From Secundilactobacillus pentosiphilus (lineage in GTDB: Bacteria; Bacillota; Bacilli; Lactobacillales; Lactobacillaceae), in assembly GCF_002217985.1 (NCBI RefSeq), contig NZ_BCMI01000002.1, forward strand, positions 62,001 through 126,000: 64,000 bases of DNA. Reading direction: 5' to 3'. The first letter of the stretch is position 1; each line of letters opens with the position of its first letter. Under the pieces are notes generated by a model, which worked only from the letters and a program-made list of their open reading frames with translations, did not search any database and was not told the origin of the DNA. The translations under genes were made by a program, and so were the position numbers. Of this stretch, positions 16,850 to 26,091 are shown piece by piece.

Positions 16850-17700
16850 TCAAACCAGAAAACCAAGTTTCTATCCCCACCAGAATTCCAGCGGGTCCTA
16901 GGCTGTCGATTCCCCTACGATTCCGAGATCGACGCCGCGTCACGATTTTGCTGACACTGATTGTGTTGGCCTATGTCACACTCATGACGTTGCCGACAAT
17001 GATTCCAAACCATTTCAAGCTAGGCGCAGCACTAGTGAGCTTTACCGAAAACATTAAAATCATGTTTTTACAGCCGCACCTTGCTAACACTACGTTTGTG
17101 ACTCTATTGGGTGCATTAGGTCAAAGCATCCTTTTGGCCTTCTTGACCACTTTGATTGGCTCAGCCATCGCATTCTTCTTTGCACTAGCAAGTACACGGC
17201 GGTTAGCCCCTACCTATTTAGTGTTGGGGATTCAAAGTTTCATGGCTGTTATCCGTGCCATTCCTACCGTTCTTTGGGTCCTCATCTACAGTGTCGTCTT
17301 TGGCTTGGGGGCCAACGCTGCGGTGGTCGGTATCACCTTTCACAGTGTTGCGTACCTGACCAAGGTCTATGCCGATAGTATGGATGAACTTTCACCAGGG
17401 ATTATTGAAACGATGCAGGCCATGGGGCTTAAAAAGAGTGCCATCATCCGTCAGGCAATCATTCCCTACTTGATTCCAAGTTACCTCAGCTGGACTTTCA
17501 TCCGTTTTGAAATTAACTTTGCCGACGCGATTGCCGTTGGTGCTGCAGCAGGTGCTGGCGGTATCGGGTATCAGCTTTTTATGTCAAGCAGCTTCTACTT
17601 CAACTTCCACGAAGTTGGCGTCATGGTTTACATGATCTTGGCCTTTGCGCTAGTGCTAGAAATCATTTCATACCGGCTGCGTTCTGTCACTCATCAGTAA
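16846..17700 (+). CDS. phnE: Phosphonate ABC transporter permease 2
   Basis: A 284-residue permease, second PhnE of the operon. It has a hydrophilic N-terminus of about 40 residues, then six helices, with the EAA-like loop near IIETMQAMGLKKSAI and a conserved AVIRAIPTVLWVLIY helix. It starts at a GTG overlapping the previous stop by four bases with GGGAGG upstream. It presumably forms a heterodimer with the first PhnE. Confidence 0.9.
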   Translation: MIKPENQVSIPTRIPAGPRLSIPLRFRDRRRVTILLTLIVLAYVTLMTLPTMIPNHFKLGAALVSFTENIKIMFLQPHLANTTFVTLLGALGQSILLAFLTTLIGSAIAFFFALASTRRLAPTYLVLGIQSFMAVIRAIPTVLWVLIYSVVFGLGANAAVVGITFHSVAYLTKVYADSMDELSPGIIETMQAMGLKKSAIIRQAIIPYLIPSYLSWTFIRFEINFADAIAVGAAAGAGGIGYQLFMSSSFYFNFHEVGVMVYMILAFALVLEIISYRLRSVTHQ

Positions 17701-17736
17701 CCATCAGGTATCTCACTATTTTAGGAGGAATTCTTT

Positions 17737-19632
17737 ATGATTGAAGCCATTGTATTAGACTGGGCCGGTACCACCGTTGACTATGGCAGTCGTGCCCCCA
17801 TCATTGCCTTTAAAAATGCTTTTGCCCATTTCAGTATTGATTTAAGTGAAGAAACCATCCGTCAAGATGTTGGCTTGGATAAACTGACTCACGTCCGTAA
17901 AATGCTTCAAGAACCAGAAGTATCAAGCTCTTGGGAAGCAAATCATCCTGCCATTCCATTAGCAAAGGCCGCTGAAGAAATCTACGCACAGTTCCAAGTT
18001 GAAATTAACAAAGTGCTAGCAGATACTGCTCAGCTAAAGCCTGGTATGACAGACTTCATCAAATTTGCTAACACTCACCACATTCAGCTGGCAACGACTA
18101 CCGGCTACAATCAAGCCATGCTCAATCAAATTCTGACACTAGCAGCAAAACAAGGCTATAACCCCGCCTATAACATCACTTCGGAACAAACCAATCACGT
18201 GGGTCGTCCAAATTCTGACATGGTTGACCTTGCGCTTAAAAAGATGAATATATCTGATCCAGCTCACGTTATCAAAGTTGGTGATACGGTTAACGATATC
18301 TTAGAAGGTAAAAACGCTGGCACCATTTCAATTGGCGTTGTAGACGGGGGCAACTTAATCGGGCTATCACAGCAAGAATTCAATCACTTAGACATTGGGG
18401 AGCGTGACCGCTGTCATGCTAAAGCAGCCGCAATTTTGAAAGAAGCTGGCGCTGATGAAATTATTAATAACATCGCTGATTTAATTCCGCTAATTGAGTC
18501 CATTGACGATCAACAGCATGAAATACCATTATTATTAACACCTGGTCCACTGACAACTAGCCGTACCGTTAAAGAAACGATGCTCATTGATCATGGCACT
18601 TGGGACGACGACTACAAAGAACTCACGCAATGGGTTCGTCATGAACTTGTCGCCATTGGCAACGCCTCAGAAGACAACTACACCGCCGTTCTGATGCAAG
18701 GCAGCGGCAGTTTCGGTGTGGAGGCAACGCTTGGCACCGCCATTCCTAAGCAGAACGCTACTTTACTAATTGCAGCAAACGGGGCGTATGGTGAACGGAT
18801 GATTGAAATTGCCGACTATTTAGCAATTCCACACATTGTCCTGCAGGTACCAGAGGACCAAGCCGTCACATTAGCGGCCGTTGAGGAAACGTTAGCAGCC
18901 CATCCAGAAGTCACTCACTTCGCGGTGGTTCACTGTGAAACAACCACGGGAATCTTAAACCCAATTGAAGCCATCATCCCAGCGTTGGCGGATAAAAGCA
19001 TCATTACCATCGTTGACGCCATGTCTAGTTTTGGTGGTGTCCCAATTGATTTAGAGAAACTTCACGTAGATTACCTCATTACGAGTTCAAACAAATGCGT
19101 CCAAGGCGTTCCTGGTTTCAGTATTGTACTGGCTAAAAAGACAACCTTACAAGAAACTGAAGGTAACGCTCGTTCCTTGGCATTGGATCTATATCAACAA
19201 TACCGAACATTCGAAGACCACGATGGCAAATGGCGCTTTACGTCTCCAACCCACGGTGTCTATGCCTTTGCTGAAGCGCTCCGCGAACTTGAACAGGAAG
19301 GCGGCGTCACAGCTCGGACGCATCGTTATCACACAAACGAAACGCTCTTACAGGAAGGCATGCAAAAGCTTGGTTATGAATTAGTGATCAACCAAAATGT
19401 CCAGTCACCGATCATTACTTCGTTTAAGTACCCAACAACTAGCTTTAACTTCCGCGCCTTCTATGAATACCTAAAAGAGCGTGGCTTCATTATTTATCCG
19501 GGTAAGGTTTCAAAGTGTGATAGTTTCCGAATTGGTAATATCGGCGAGGTCTCAGCCGATGATATCAATCGTCTGCTAAACTTGATCAAAACCTATACTA
19601 AAGAAAAGTTACAACTGCCGATTGGTAGCTAA
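17737..19632 (+). CDS. Bifunctional phosphonoacetaldehyde hydrolase / 2-aminoethylphosphonate-pyruvate transaminase
   Basis: A 631-residue fusion. Residues 1 to about 262 are PhnX, a HAD hydrolase: nucleophile D8 in VLDWAGTTVDYGS, Schiff-base lysine K49 in GLDKLTHVR, and KVGDTVNDILEGKNAG. From about 265 onward is PhnW, a class V PLP aminotransferase: LLLTPGPLTTSR, Asp in VDAMSSFGG and PLP lysine K453 in ITSSNKC. PhnW converts 2-aminoethylphosphonate plus pyruvate to phosphonoacetaldehyde plus alanine. PhnX then splits the aldehyde to acetaldehyde and phosphate. The two are usually separate proteins. The gene ends the phn operon, and GGAGG precedes its ATG. Confidence 0.93.
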   Translation: MIEAIVLDWAGTTVDYGSRAPIIAFKNAFAHFSIDLSEETIRQDVGLDKLTHVRKMLQEPEVSSSWEANHPAIPLAKAAEEIYAQFQVEINKVLADTAQLKPGMTDFIKFANTHHIQLATTTGYNQAMLNQILTLAAKQGYNPAYNITSEQTNHVGRPNSDMVDLALKKMNISDPAHVIKVGDTVNDILEGKNAGTISIGVVDGGNLIGLSQQEFNHLDIGERDRCHAKAAAILKEAGADEIINNIADLIPLIESIDDQQHEIPLLLTPGPLTTSRTVKETMLIDHGTWDDDYKELTQWVRHELVAIGNASEDNYTAVLMQGSGSFGVEATLGTAIPKQNATLLIAANGAYGERMIEIADYLAIPHIVLQVPEDQAVTLAAVEETLAAHPEVTHFAVVHCETTTGILNPIEAIIPALADKSIITIVDAMSSFGGVPIDLEKLHVDYLITSSNKCVQGVPGFSIVLAKKTTLQETEGNARSLALDLYQQYRTFEDHDGKWRFTSPTHGVYAFAEALRELEQEGGVTARTHRYHTNETLLQEGMQKLGYELVINQNVQSPIITSFKYPTTSFNFRAFYEYLKERGFIIYPGKVSKCDSFRIGNIGEVSADDINRLLNLIKTYTKEKLQLPIGS

Positions 19633-19711
19633 CTTATCAGTTAACATATCAACTGCGATTACATTAACGAATCAATCAGTACATCTCTGCCAACTCAAAC
19701 CGTTTCAAATT

Positions 19712-19760
19712 AAACAGCACACGTCATTTCTTAATCTAGATAAAATGACGTGTGCTGTTT
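19712..19760 (+). terminator. Terminator of the phosphonate operon
   Basis: An 18-bp stem with arms beginning AAACAGCACACGTC and ending in TTT. The T-run is short. The rest of the 523-bp spacer up to the sugar porter holds a parS-like palindrome, an AT-rich stretch with no gene, and the porter promoter. Confidence 0.7.
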
Positions 19761-19807
19761 AGTTCGAATCCCAATAGCGTTACTATCCCCCTATTTGATT
19801 TAATAAA

Positions 19808-19823
19808 TGTTTCATGTGAAACA
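19808..19823. other. parS-like palindrome (one mismatch)
   Basis: TGTTTCATGTGAAACA differs at one base from the Spo0J/ParB site TGTTNCACGTGAAACA. The change is in the central CG, which ParB contacts, so binding is uncertain. Confidence 0.4.
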
Positions 19824-20071
19824 AAATAAGCCAAAATTTATTACGATTCTCCTAAGTTAAAAAATAATTAAAAAAATATTTTTGGGGTATACCAATTGTC
19901 TCTATTTTAACTTATGGTAACTATACCGAAAATATTAATCGTTGACTTGTGAACTTCAACGAACTCATGGCAGTATATGTGAGTAAATTAACATGAATTT
20001 GTATTTTCATTAATCGTTGAAATCCCTATCCTATCCAAATTTGAAATCGCTTTATTTTTTGATTTATAGGC

Positions 20072-20133
20072 ATTGTAAACGTTTGTGTTTTCTGAATAAA
20101 CGTTTACAATTGGGGTTGTTAAAAAGCTATTAT
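20072..20133 (+). promoter_or_regulatory. Sugar porter promoter with paired LacI-type operators
   Basis: Two 13-bp arms (20072-20084 and 20098-20110) are perfect inverted copies, each containing an AAACGTTT core. The CG centres are 21 bp apart, two helical turns. The right copy overlaps TTACAA (-35), with TATTAT (-10) at 20128-20133 after 18 bases. The cores resemble LacI/CcpA-family half-operators; the right one matches a cre site except for its first two bases. Confidence 0.55.
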
Positions 20134-20155
20134 CTATAAGTTAGGAGAGATTATC

Positions 20156-21559
20156 ATGCGTGTACGTCATTTGAGTACTTTCTTTATATTTACTTTCGGC
20201 GCACTGGGTGGACTCTTGTTTGGCTTCGATACCGGTATCATTTCAGGTGCCTCATCCCTGATTGAATCCGATTTTAGCCTCAACATTGAACAGACTGGTT
20301 TTATTACCTCATCCGTTCTGATTGGTTCCTCAGTTGGTGCTTTGTCAATTGGTTCTTTATCAGATAAGTTTGGGCGGAAGCGACTACTCCTAGTTGCTTC
20401 ACTGCTCTTCTTGCTCGGATCAGGACTCTCAATGACAGCTTCAGGATTCGTATCAATGGTTGTTGCCCGTATTATCCTTGGGTTTGCCGTTGGTTCTGCT
20501 TCAGCATTAACACCGGCTTACTTGGCTGAACTTGCTGATGCACCTCACCGTGGTTCACTTGGGACCATGTTCCAGTTAATGGTTACTTTAGGTATCCTGT
20601 TAGCTTACGTATCAAACTTAGGCTTCTTGGGACACAACCTTCTAGGTATCCGTGACTGGCGGTGGATGTTAGGGTCAGCTTTGATTCCTGCCTTGGCATT
20701 GTTCTTCGGTTCATTAGTTCTCCCAGAGTCACCAAGATACTTGGTTGAAAAGGGTAAGGTTAGTGAAGCTAAAGAGGTCTTACACGACTTACGTGCCAAG
20801 ACCAATGAAAATCCTGATAAGGAGTTAGCTGATATTCAAGCTGTCGCTAATCAACCTAAGGGTGGCATTAAGGAATTACTCACCTTTGCTCGTCCCGCTG
20901 TGGGAGTTGCCATTGGACTAATGCTGCTACAGCAATTAGTTGGTATTAATTCCGTTATTTATTTCTTACCTCAAGTCTTCATTAAAGGATTTGGGTTCCC
21001 TGACGGCGATGCTATTTGGGTTTCCGTTGGTATTGGGATCGTTAACTTCGTGTGCACGGTATTGGCTTACAATATCATGGATAAGTTTAACCGTAAGACA
21101 ATCTTACTTTTTGGTTCCGTCGTAATGGCAATTTCAATTTTCATCTTGGCATTTTTGAACTTTACCGTCAGTGTTAAAACCGCTGCGGTACCAACCATGA
21201 TTTTAATTGCTGTCTATATTTTCGGTTTTGCGGTTTCATGGGGTCCCATTTGCTGGTTGATGTTAGGTGAAATCTTCCCATTGAACGTTCGTGGAATTGG
21301 TAATTCAATTGGTTCCGCTGCTAACTGGATCGGTAACTTTATTGTTTCACAATTCTTCTTAGTTTTGCTGAGCTTCTTCCACAACAACGTTGGCGGTCCA
21401 TTCCTAGTATTTGGTTTCTTTGCCATCGTTTCAATCTTCTTTGTTATTTTCGCGGTTCCTGAAACCCGTGGTAAAACACTGGAAGAAATTGAAATGGAGA
21501 TGCGTCATAAGGAAGCTGATAAGGAAGCGGCTAAAAAAGCGGCCCAAAAAGTCAACTAA
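20156..21559 (+). CDS. MFS sugar porter (XylE/GalP/IolT type)
   Basis: A 467-residue symporter with twelve helices. Sugar-porter signatures are present: GGLLFGFDTGIISGA in helix 1, SDKFGRK(R) in the 2-3 loop, PESPRYLVEKGK after helix 6, and PETRGKTLEEIE at the C-terminus. Such permeases carry hexoses, pentoses or inositol with protons. It stands alone, so substrate is not indicated. A pair of AAACGTTT operators covers its promoter, suggesting repression by a LacI-family protein or CcpA. TAGGAGAG precedes the ATG. Confidence 0.9.
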   Translation: MRVRHLSTFFIFTFGALGGLLFGFDTGIISGASSLIESDFSLNIEQTGFITSSVLIGSSVGALSIGSLSDKFGRKRLLLVASLLFLLGSGLSMTASGFVSMVVARIILGFAVGSASALTPAYLAELADAPHRGSLGTMFQLMVTLGILLAYVSNLGFLGHNLLGIRDWRWMLGSALIPALALFFGSLVLPESPRYLVEKGKVSEAKEVLHDLRAKTNENPDKELADIQAVANQPKGGIKELLTFARPAVGVAIGLMLLQQLVGINSVIYFLPQVFIKGFGFPDGDAIWVSVGIGIVNFVCTVLAYNIMDKFNRKTILLFGSVVMAISIFILAFLNFTVSVKTAAVPTMILIAVYIFGFAVSWGPICWLMLGEIFPLNVRGIGNSIGSAANWIGNFIVSQFFLVLLSFFHNNVGGPFLVFGFFAIVSIFFVIFAVPETRGKTLEEIEMEMRHKEADKEAAKKAAQKVN

Positions 21560-21609
21560 CAAAGCCACTGACTAATAATCTCTTCACTTTAATATGAAAT
21601 ATTAATATA

Positions 21610-21650
21610 AATAACACCTCCGAATAAACGTATCCGGAGGTGTTATTTTC
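21610..21650 (+). terminator. Terminator of the sugar porter
   Basis: A 13-bp stem (21610-21622 with 21635-21647) ending in TTTT. Confidence 0.85.
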
Positions 21651-21775
21651 ATCTAGTGACCCACTCATTACCATTCATTAGAACTTATTAGATGGAAACT
21701 ACCGCATAAATCTGATACTATATAGGAACTGATTCACATTTCTTGATTTCGACAACCATAAGTGAGGTACTAATT

Positions 21776-23398
21776 TTGTTAACTGTAACCAATGTGTCCA
21801 TGAGCTTTTCGGACCGCAAACTATATGACGACGTTAATCTGAAGTTTACTCCCGGCAACTGTTATGGCATTATTGGTGCCAATGGAGCTGGTAAGTCAAC
21901 TTTTCTTAAAATTCTAGAAGGTCAATTAACCCCTACTACTGGGAATGTTTCAATGGATCCTAATGAGCGAATGAGCAGTTTAAAACAAGATCACTTTGCT
22001 TTTGATGACCAAACCGTTTTGAATACTGTTCTTCAAGGACATGAGCATCTCTACCAGGTGATGACTGAAAAAGATGCCCTTTATGCAAAACCCGATTTTT
22101 CCGATGAAGACGGCATCAGAGCCGCTGAACTTGAAGGCGAATTTGCTGAAATGGACGGCTGGAACGCTGAAAGTGATGCCAGCCAGCTGCTGCAATCGAT
22201 GGGCATTCCAGAAGCTCAGCATCAAGCATTAATGAAGGATTTACCAGAAAGCGAAAAGATCAAGGTCTTATTAGCACAAGCGCTATTTGGCAAACCAGAT
22301 GTGCTGCTTTTGGACGAACCGACTAACGGTTTGGATCCCATGACAATCAGTTGGCTCGAAAACTTTCTTGCTGACTATGAGAATACTGTTCTCGTTGTTA
22401 GCCATGACCGTCATTTCCTGAACGCTGTATGTACACACATGTGTGACGTTGATTTTGGTAAAATTCAACTGTTCGTGGGGAACTACGATTTCTGGCTGCA
22501 AAGTTCAGAACTTGCCTTAAAGCTTCGTAATCAGGCAAATGCTAAAAAAGAAGAACAAATCAAACAGTTACAGGACTTTATTGCCCGTTTCTCAGCGAAC
22601 GCTTCAAAGTCCAAACAAGCAACTTCCCGAAAGAAGCAATTGGATAAGATTACTTTGGATGACATTAAGCCAAGTTCGCGTAAGTACCCATTTATCAAAT
22701 TTACGCCTGAACGGGAGCTGGGAAATGACTTTCTGCGCGTTGAAAATGTCAGCAAGTCGATCGACGGTCATCAAGTTCTGGAAAACGTCAGCTTTATTCT
22801 CCGTCCTGGTGATAAGGCTGCTCTAATTTCTCGTTCTGATGTCACCACCAGTGTGCTCATGCAGCTGCTGGCTGGTAAAATGGCACCCGATACGGGTTCT
22901 ATTACCTGGGGTGTAACGACTAACCGAGCCTATATGCCAAAAGACTTAAATCCAGAGTTCAGCAACGATAACTTGAACATTCTGGAATGGCTGCGCCAAT
23001 ACGCCAGCAAGGAAGAAAGCGATAATACTTTTCTGCGTGGCTTCCTGGGTCAAATGCTGTTCAAGGGTGACGAAGTCCTTAAAGAAGTGCCCGTTCTCTC
23101 CGGGGGCGAAAAAGTACGTAGTTACCTCTCCAAACTGATGCTGAGTAAGGCCAACGTCCTCTTACTGGACGATCCAACGAACCACCTGGACCTTGAAAGC
23201 ATCACGAGTTTAAACGATGCTCTGATTGATTTTAAGGGTTCTATGGTCTTCACTAGTCATGACCACGAGTTCATTCAAACGATTGCCAATCACATCGTTG
23301 AAGTTGGTCCTAAAGGTGTGGTAGATCGCGCAGACACTACTTACGATGACTTCATGGCACATGAAGTTGCCCAGGCACAAGTCGATAAAATTTATTAA
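21776..23398 (+). CDS. ABC-F family ATPase (ribosome-associated type)
   Basis: About 540 residues with two ABC domains and no membrane segments. Domain 1: Walker A GANGAGKST and Walker B DVLLLDEPTNGLDP. An inter-domain linker rich in Lys/Gln follows (about residues 245-300). Domain 2 lacks a normal Walker A (ALISRSDVTTSV) but keeps LSGGEKVRSYLSKLML and LLLDDPTNHLDLES. The altered second P-loop is a real oddity of this lactobacillar YbiT-like group as I read it. ABC-F proteins act on ribosomes in translation or antibiotic protection. The TTG start at 21776 is chosen from GTGAGG 8 bases upstream. Confidence 0.85.
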   Translation: MLTVTNVSMSFSDRKLYDDVNLKFTPGNCYGIIGANGAGKSTFLKILEGQLTPTTGNVSMDPNERMSSLKQDHFAFDDQTVLNTVLQGHEHLYQVMTEKDALYAKPDFSDEDGIRAAELEGEFAEMDGWNAESDASQLLQSMGIPEAQHQALMKDLPESEKIKVLLAQALFGKPDVLLLDEPTNGLDPMTISWLENFLADYENTVLVVSHDRHFLNAVCTHMCDVDFGKIQLFVGNYDFWLQSSELALKLRNQANAKKEEQIKQLQDFIARFSANASKSKQATSRKKQLDKITLDDIKPSSRKYPFIKFTPERELGNDFLRVENVSKSIDGHQVLENVSFILRPGDKAALISRSDVTTSVLMQLLAGKMAPDTGSITWGVTTNRAYMPKDLNPEFSNDNLNILEWLRQYASKEESDNTFLRGFLGQMLFKGDEVLKEVPVLSGGEKVRSYLSKLMLSKANVLLLDDPTNHLDLESITSLNDALIDFKGSMVFTSHDHEFIQTIANHIVEVGPKGVVDRADTTYDDFMAHEVAQAQVDKIY

Positions 23399-23425
23399 AT
23401 ATTTCATTACATCGTCTATATCGCA

Positions 23426-23469
23426 AAATAAGGCCTACCCCAACGTGATTGTCAGGGTAGGCCTTATTT
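23426..23469. terminator. Bidirectional terminator after the ABC-F gene
   Basis: A 15-bp perfect stem (23426-23440 with 23455-23469), with A-run and T-run at its ends, between converging genes. Confidence 0.85.
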
Positions 23470-23483
23470 GTTTATTTGTCCGT

Positions 23484-23945
23484 TTAGTGATCCTTTTTTA
23501 CTTTGAAATAGCTGCCACGAATCGTACCCGCCAGTTTGGATTTCTGATGGGCAAACTTGAACTTGTCAGCTAATTCAGCTGGCACTTCCATCCCGTCTGA
23601 AAGTTTAAAGCCCACTGCGCGCTTTCCGTCTGGATCCAAAGCATACATCACGTTAATCACCAGGCCGCTTTCGTAGAAAACGTAGGTCCACTTAGTCCCT
23701 TCGACCTCAAACTGTGAAACTTCCAGTGGCTTAGACTGAATCTTCAAATCACGTTCTGACAACACGTCGTTTACATAGGCCACTAATTCCGGGTGGTCAC
23801 TGGCCGGCTCAGTCACGTACTCATGTTTATATTTATTCCAGAAGTAACGGGCTTCATTGGCCCGTAATCCAGCCAGAGCTGGCGCAACTGGCGAGCTTTC
23901 CAAGCCAACTTGTTCAACGTTTTTAAAATCAACTTTATAACTCAT
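23484..23945 (-). CDS. Conserved hypothetical protein, 153 residues
   Basis: A soluble, mixed-charge protein with no signal peptide or membrane segment. It begins MSYKVDFKNVEQVGL and contains ANEARYFWNKYKHEYV and WTYVFYESGLVINVMYALDP. I do not recognise a family with confidence. The ATG at 23945 is chosen because GGAGG lies 7 bases upstream. It lies alone between an ABC-F gene and a small secreted protein gene. Confidence 0.7.
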   Translation of the reverse strand: MSYKVDFKNVEQVGLESSPVAPALAGLRANEARYFWNKYKHEYVTEPASDHPELVAYVNDVLSERDLKIQSKPLEVSQFEVEGTKWTYVFYESGLVINVMYALDPDGKRAVGFKLSDGMEVPAELADKFKFAHQKSKLAGTIRGSYFKVKKDH

Positions 23946-24027
23946 TTGTATCCTCCACTTTTTAACACCAATCAACTACTCCAACGTATAAAGCGCCTAG
24001 CGATAATTAAGCTAAGCACCCTTTTAA

Positions 24028-24437
24028 CTACCGTTTGTAAGTGTATGTTGTTTTGGTAACATAATTATGGATTGAAACTCGGTGTGAACTCTTAATCGTT
24101 ACCTTGAGCTTTTCAGCTTCACCGCCACGAATAATTCGTTGACCAGCACTGTAGCGACTCTTATCCTTACCGGTAATTTCGTAAACATGGTGCTTGAGCG
24201 TTTTATACTTCAGCTTATAAGTATCGAAGTAAGGCATACCCATTCCTTGATAGCGGAAACTGCTCTTCTTAAAAGCGTAATATTCCCAATATTGCCCTTT
24301 CTTATAAGTATACTGATGTCTGACAGCAGTAGGCGTGCCCTTGTGCCAACTAGCAGCACTGGCAGTGATGGTCGAGATAGAAGCTAACCCCATCACCCCT
24401 AAAATTAACGCAACGAATAATAGCAAATGTTTTTCAT
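24028..24437 (-). CDS. Small secreted protein gene with an apparent frameshift at the start
   Basis: The reading frame encodes a signal peptide (HLLLFVALILGVMGLASIS, cleavage near ASA) and about 110 basic, Tyr-rich mature residues (HQYTYKKGQYWEYYAF). The only ATG with an SD (AAGGGGG, at 24437) and a correctly placed upstream TATAAT (24468-24463) opens a different frame that stops after ten codons. One extra A in its five-A run would restore M-K-K-H-L-L. A longer in-frame start at 24489 lies upstream of the promoter and cannot be used. It may be a recent pseudogene, a sequence error or a phase-variable gene. Function is unknown. Confidence 0.6.
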
Positions 24438-24517
24438 GATATTTCCCCCTTAAAATAGGGCAATTATACCATAAAGCAAAACTGTTCAAAAAAGGTTATT
24501 TCTCGGTCCATCAGAAA

Positions 24518-24533
24518 TGTTCCATATGAAATA
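24518..24533. repeat. parS-like palindrome with CATATG centre
   Basis: TGTTCCATATGAAATA, three changes from the ParB site, centred in a 22-bp imperfect palindrome upstream of the small secreted protein gene. It is related to similar palindromes at 44659 and 53169. Confidence 0.3.
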
Positions 24534-24643
24534 TTTGCTTAGTTTATGCCTGCTTACAATAATAGTTGTCCTCAACCAATAACCGTCAAAGACAACACTG
24601 TAAGACATAATTACGGCCTCCTACAGGCCCCCACGATAAACGA

Positions 24644-24985
24644 TCAGCCTTGCTTCACAACAGTTAGCCGGTGCTTGGCTACTTTAATAATTAGTTGTTC
24701 CGGTAACGGTTCATCATACAGTAGATGCCAGCTGCTCTTGGTTGTTTGATACCCTGCCAGTTCATCAGAAAAAAATGAAATCCCCTCACTAGTTGGATAT
24801 ATGCCGATATGATGCTTATTAGCGCCAAAATAAATGATCGGCTTCGTTTGAAAAAAGGCGGGCATGCCGTAAGAGATTTTTTCACTTGCGTCTGGTAATG
24901 CCTCTTTTAATAATCGATATAGTCTGGTTAACTGAGGCTGATAGGCTTGTAGCTGTTCAGCAATATATGCCGTAATGACACTCAT
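24644..24985 (-). CDS. DUF1801 (YdhG-like) family protein
   Basis: A 113-residue protein matching the DUF1801/YdhG group: DASEKISYGMPAFFQTKPIIYFGANKHH in overview, with the signature KISYGMPAF and KHHIGIYPT. Relatives include the iron-chaperone-like frataxin-fold proteins of Bacillus, but function in lactobacilli is unproven. The gene is 11 bases downstream of an ElaA-type acetyltransferase gene and probably shares its transcript. Confidence 0.8.
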   Translation of the reverse strand: MSVITAYIAEQLQAYQPQLTRLYRLLKEALPDASEKISYGMPAFFQTKPIIYFGANKHHIGIYPTSEGISFFSDELAGYQTTKSSWHLLYDEPLPEQLIIKVAKHRLTVVKQG

Positions 24986-24996
24986 TTACCCACCCC

Positions 24997-25443
24997 CTAT
25001 TCCACTACCTTAAGCACCATGTCAATGTGGGGGATCCCGTCTTCTGAATAAACCTCAGAAACCGGTTTGAAGCCAAAGGATTCGTAGAACTTTTGCAAGT
25101 AGCTTTGACCGGCAATTTTAATATTATTTCCCGGGAAATCCTCCTTAATTTCTTCAATGGTGGCACTGACTATTTCCCGTCCGAGATGCTGATGACGAAA
25201 CGCTTTTAAAACCAATACCCTGCCAAACCTGATATAACCCTGACTGGGGTCTTTGATAATTCGCGTATAAGCCGCCAGCTGGCCGTCAACTCGTAAAATC
25301 ATATGAATAGCATCGTCGTCTTGATCATCAATTTCTTGATAAGGACACTCCTGCTCCACTACAAAAACCTTGATACGGGCTTTCATGATTTCGAGGAACT
25401 CAGGAACAGATAATTCTGACGTCTTTTTTACACTCAGTTTCAT
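24997..25443 (-). CDS. ElaA-type GNAT N-acetyltransferase
   Basis: A 148-residue acetyltransferase. ElaA signatures: RIKVFVVEQECPYQEIDDQD, acetyl-CoA loop region LKAFRHQHLGREIV, and QSYLQKFYESFGF with the C-terminal EDGIPHIDM. Substrate is unknown. GGAGG lies before the ATG. It leads a two-gene unit with the DUF1801 gene. Confidence 0.88.
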   Translation of the reverse strand: MKLSVKKTSELSVPEFLEIMKARIKVFVVEQECPYQEIDDQDDDAIHMILRVDGQLAAYTRIIKDPSQGYIRFGRVLVLKAFRHQHLGREIVSATIEEIKEDFPGNNIKIAGQSYLQKFYESFGFKPVSEVYSEDGIPHIDMVLKVVE

Positions 25444-25588
25444 AATGGCTCCTCCGTTCTAAATTAGCGCTGGTTAAATTACCCGACAGCTTATTTACCC
25501 ATGGATAAATTTAATCGCATTATAGCATACTTAGCTTAGCACTAACTGGCTTGCATGACTGAAGCGGACGCCATTTTGAAACATCAAA

Positions 25589-25625
25589 AGGCGGATCACC
25601 GGTAATTGATACCAATGATCCGCCT
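25589..25625. terminator. Terminator after the 96-residue protein gene
   Basis: Arms AGGCGGATCA (25589-25598) and TGATCCGCCT (25616-25625), T-rich on both sides. Confidence 0.7.
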
Positions 25626-25640
25626 GCCATTTTTTAACTG

Positions 25641-25931
25641 CTATGATTCCGGTACTAACTCGCCTTCATCCGTACGGGGAGCCGAAACTAACCAGCCATT
25701 ATCTAATAGCTGATGGTACTTCCGACCCACTGGTACCCACAGTTTAGCATTCAAAATACTTCTTAGTTCGTCCCAAAATAAGGGATCTTCACGTTCTTCA
25801 TCCGAAAGGTTGATATGGAGATAGTCACCGGTTTCAGTCTTTGCGACCACAAAGGGGTAGAACACCTTAGTAATCTGCGCTGCCATAACGTTCATTATTT
25901 TAGAATCGTGGTCAAGTAGCATCTGCTTCAC
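25641..25931 (-). CDS. Small conserved hypothetical protein, 96 residues
   Basis: A soluble acidic protein; the core INLSDEEREDPLFWDEL and VGRKYHQLLDNGW show regular helix-strand pattern but no family I recognise. There is no signal peptide. A stand-alone gene with its own terminator. Confidence 0.6.
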   Translation of the reverse strand: MKQMLLDHDSKIMNVMAAQITKVFYPFVVAKTETGDYLHINLSDEEREDPLFWDELRSILNAKLWVPVGRKYHQLLDNGWLVSAPRTDEGELVPES

Positions 25932-26041
25932 ACTCCTTATCTTTGAAACTAAGCTCAGTTTAGCGTTCAGAACTTAAAGAAAGCCCAAAAAAACCTTGCG
26001 AAAGGTTTAAGAAGCACTTATCTTTTTTTAAATGAGACAGT

Positions 26042-26072
26042 AAAAAGGACGGCTATCAGAGCCGCCCTTTTG
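26042..26072 (-). terminator. Terminator of the NmrA/SDR cluster
   Basis: A 12-bp stem with one mismatch (26043-26054 with 26060-26071), five T on the minus strand, 20 bases after the last stop. Confidence 0.8.
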
Positions 26073-26091
26073 CACGATTGTTATATTCTTC

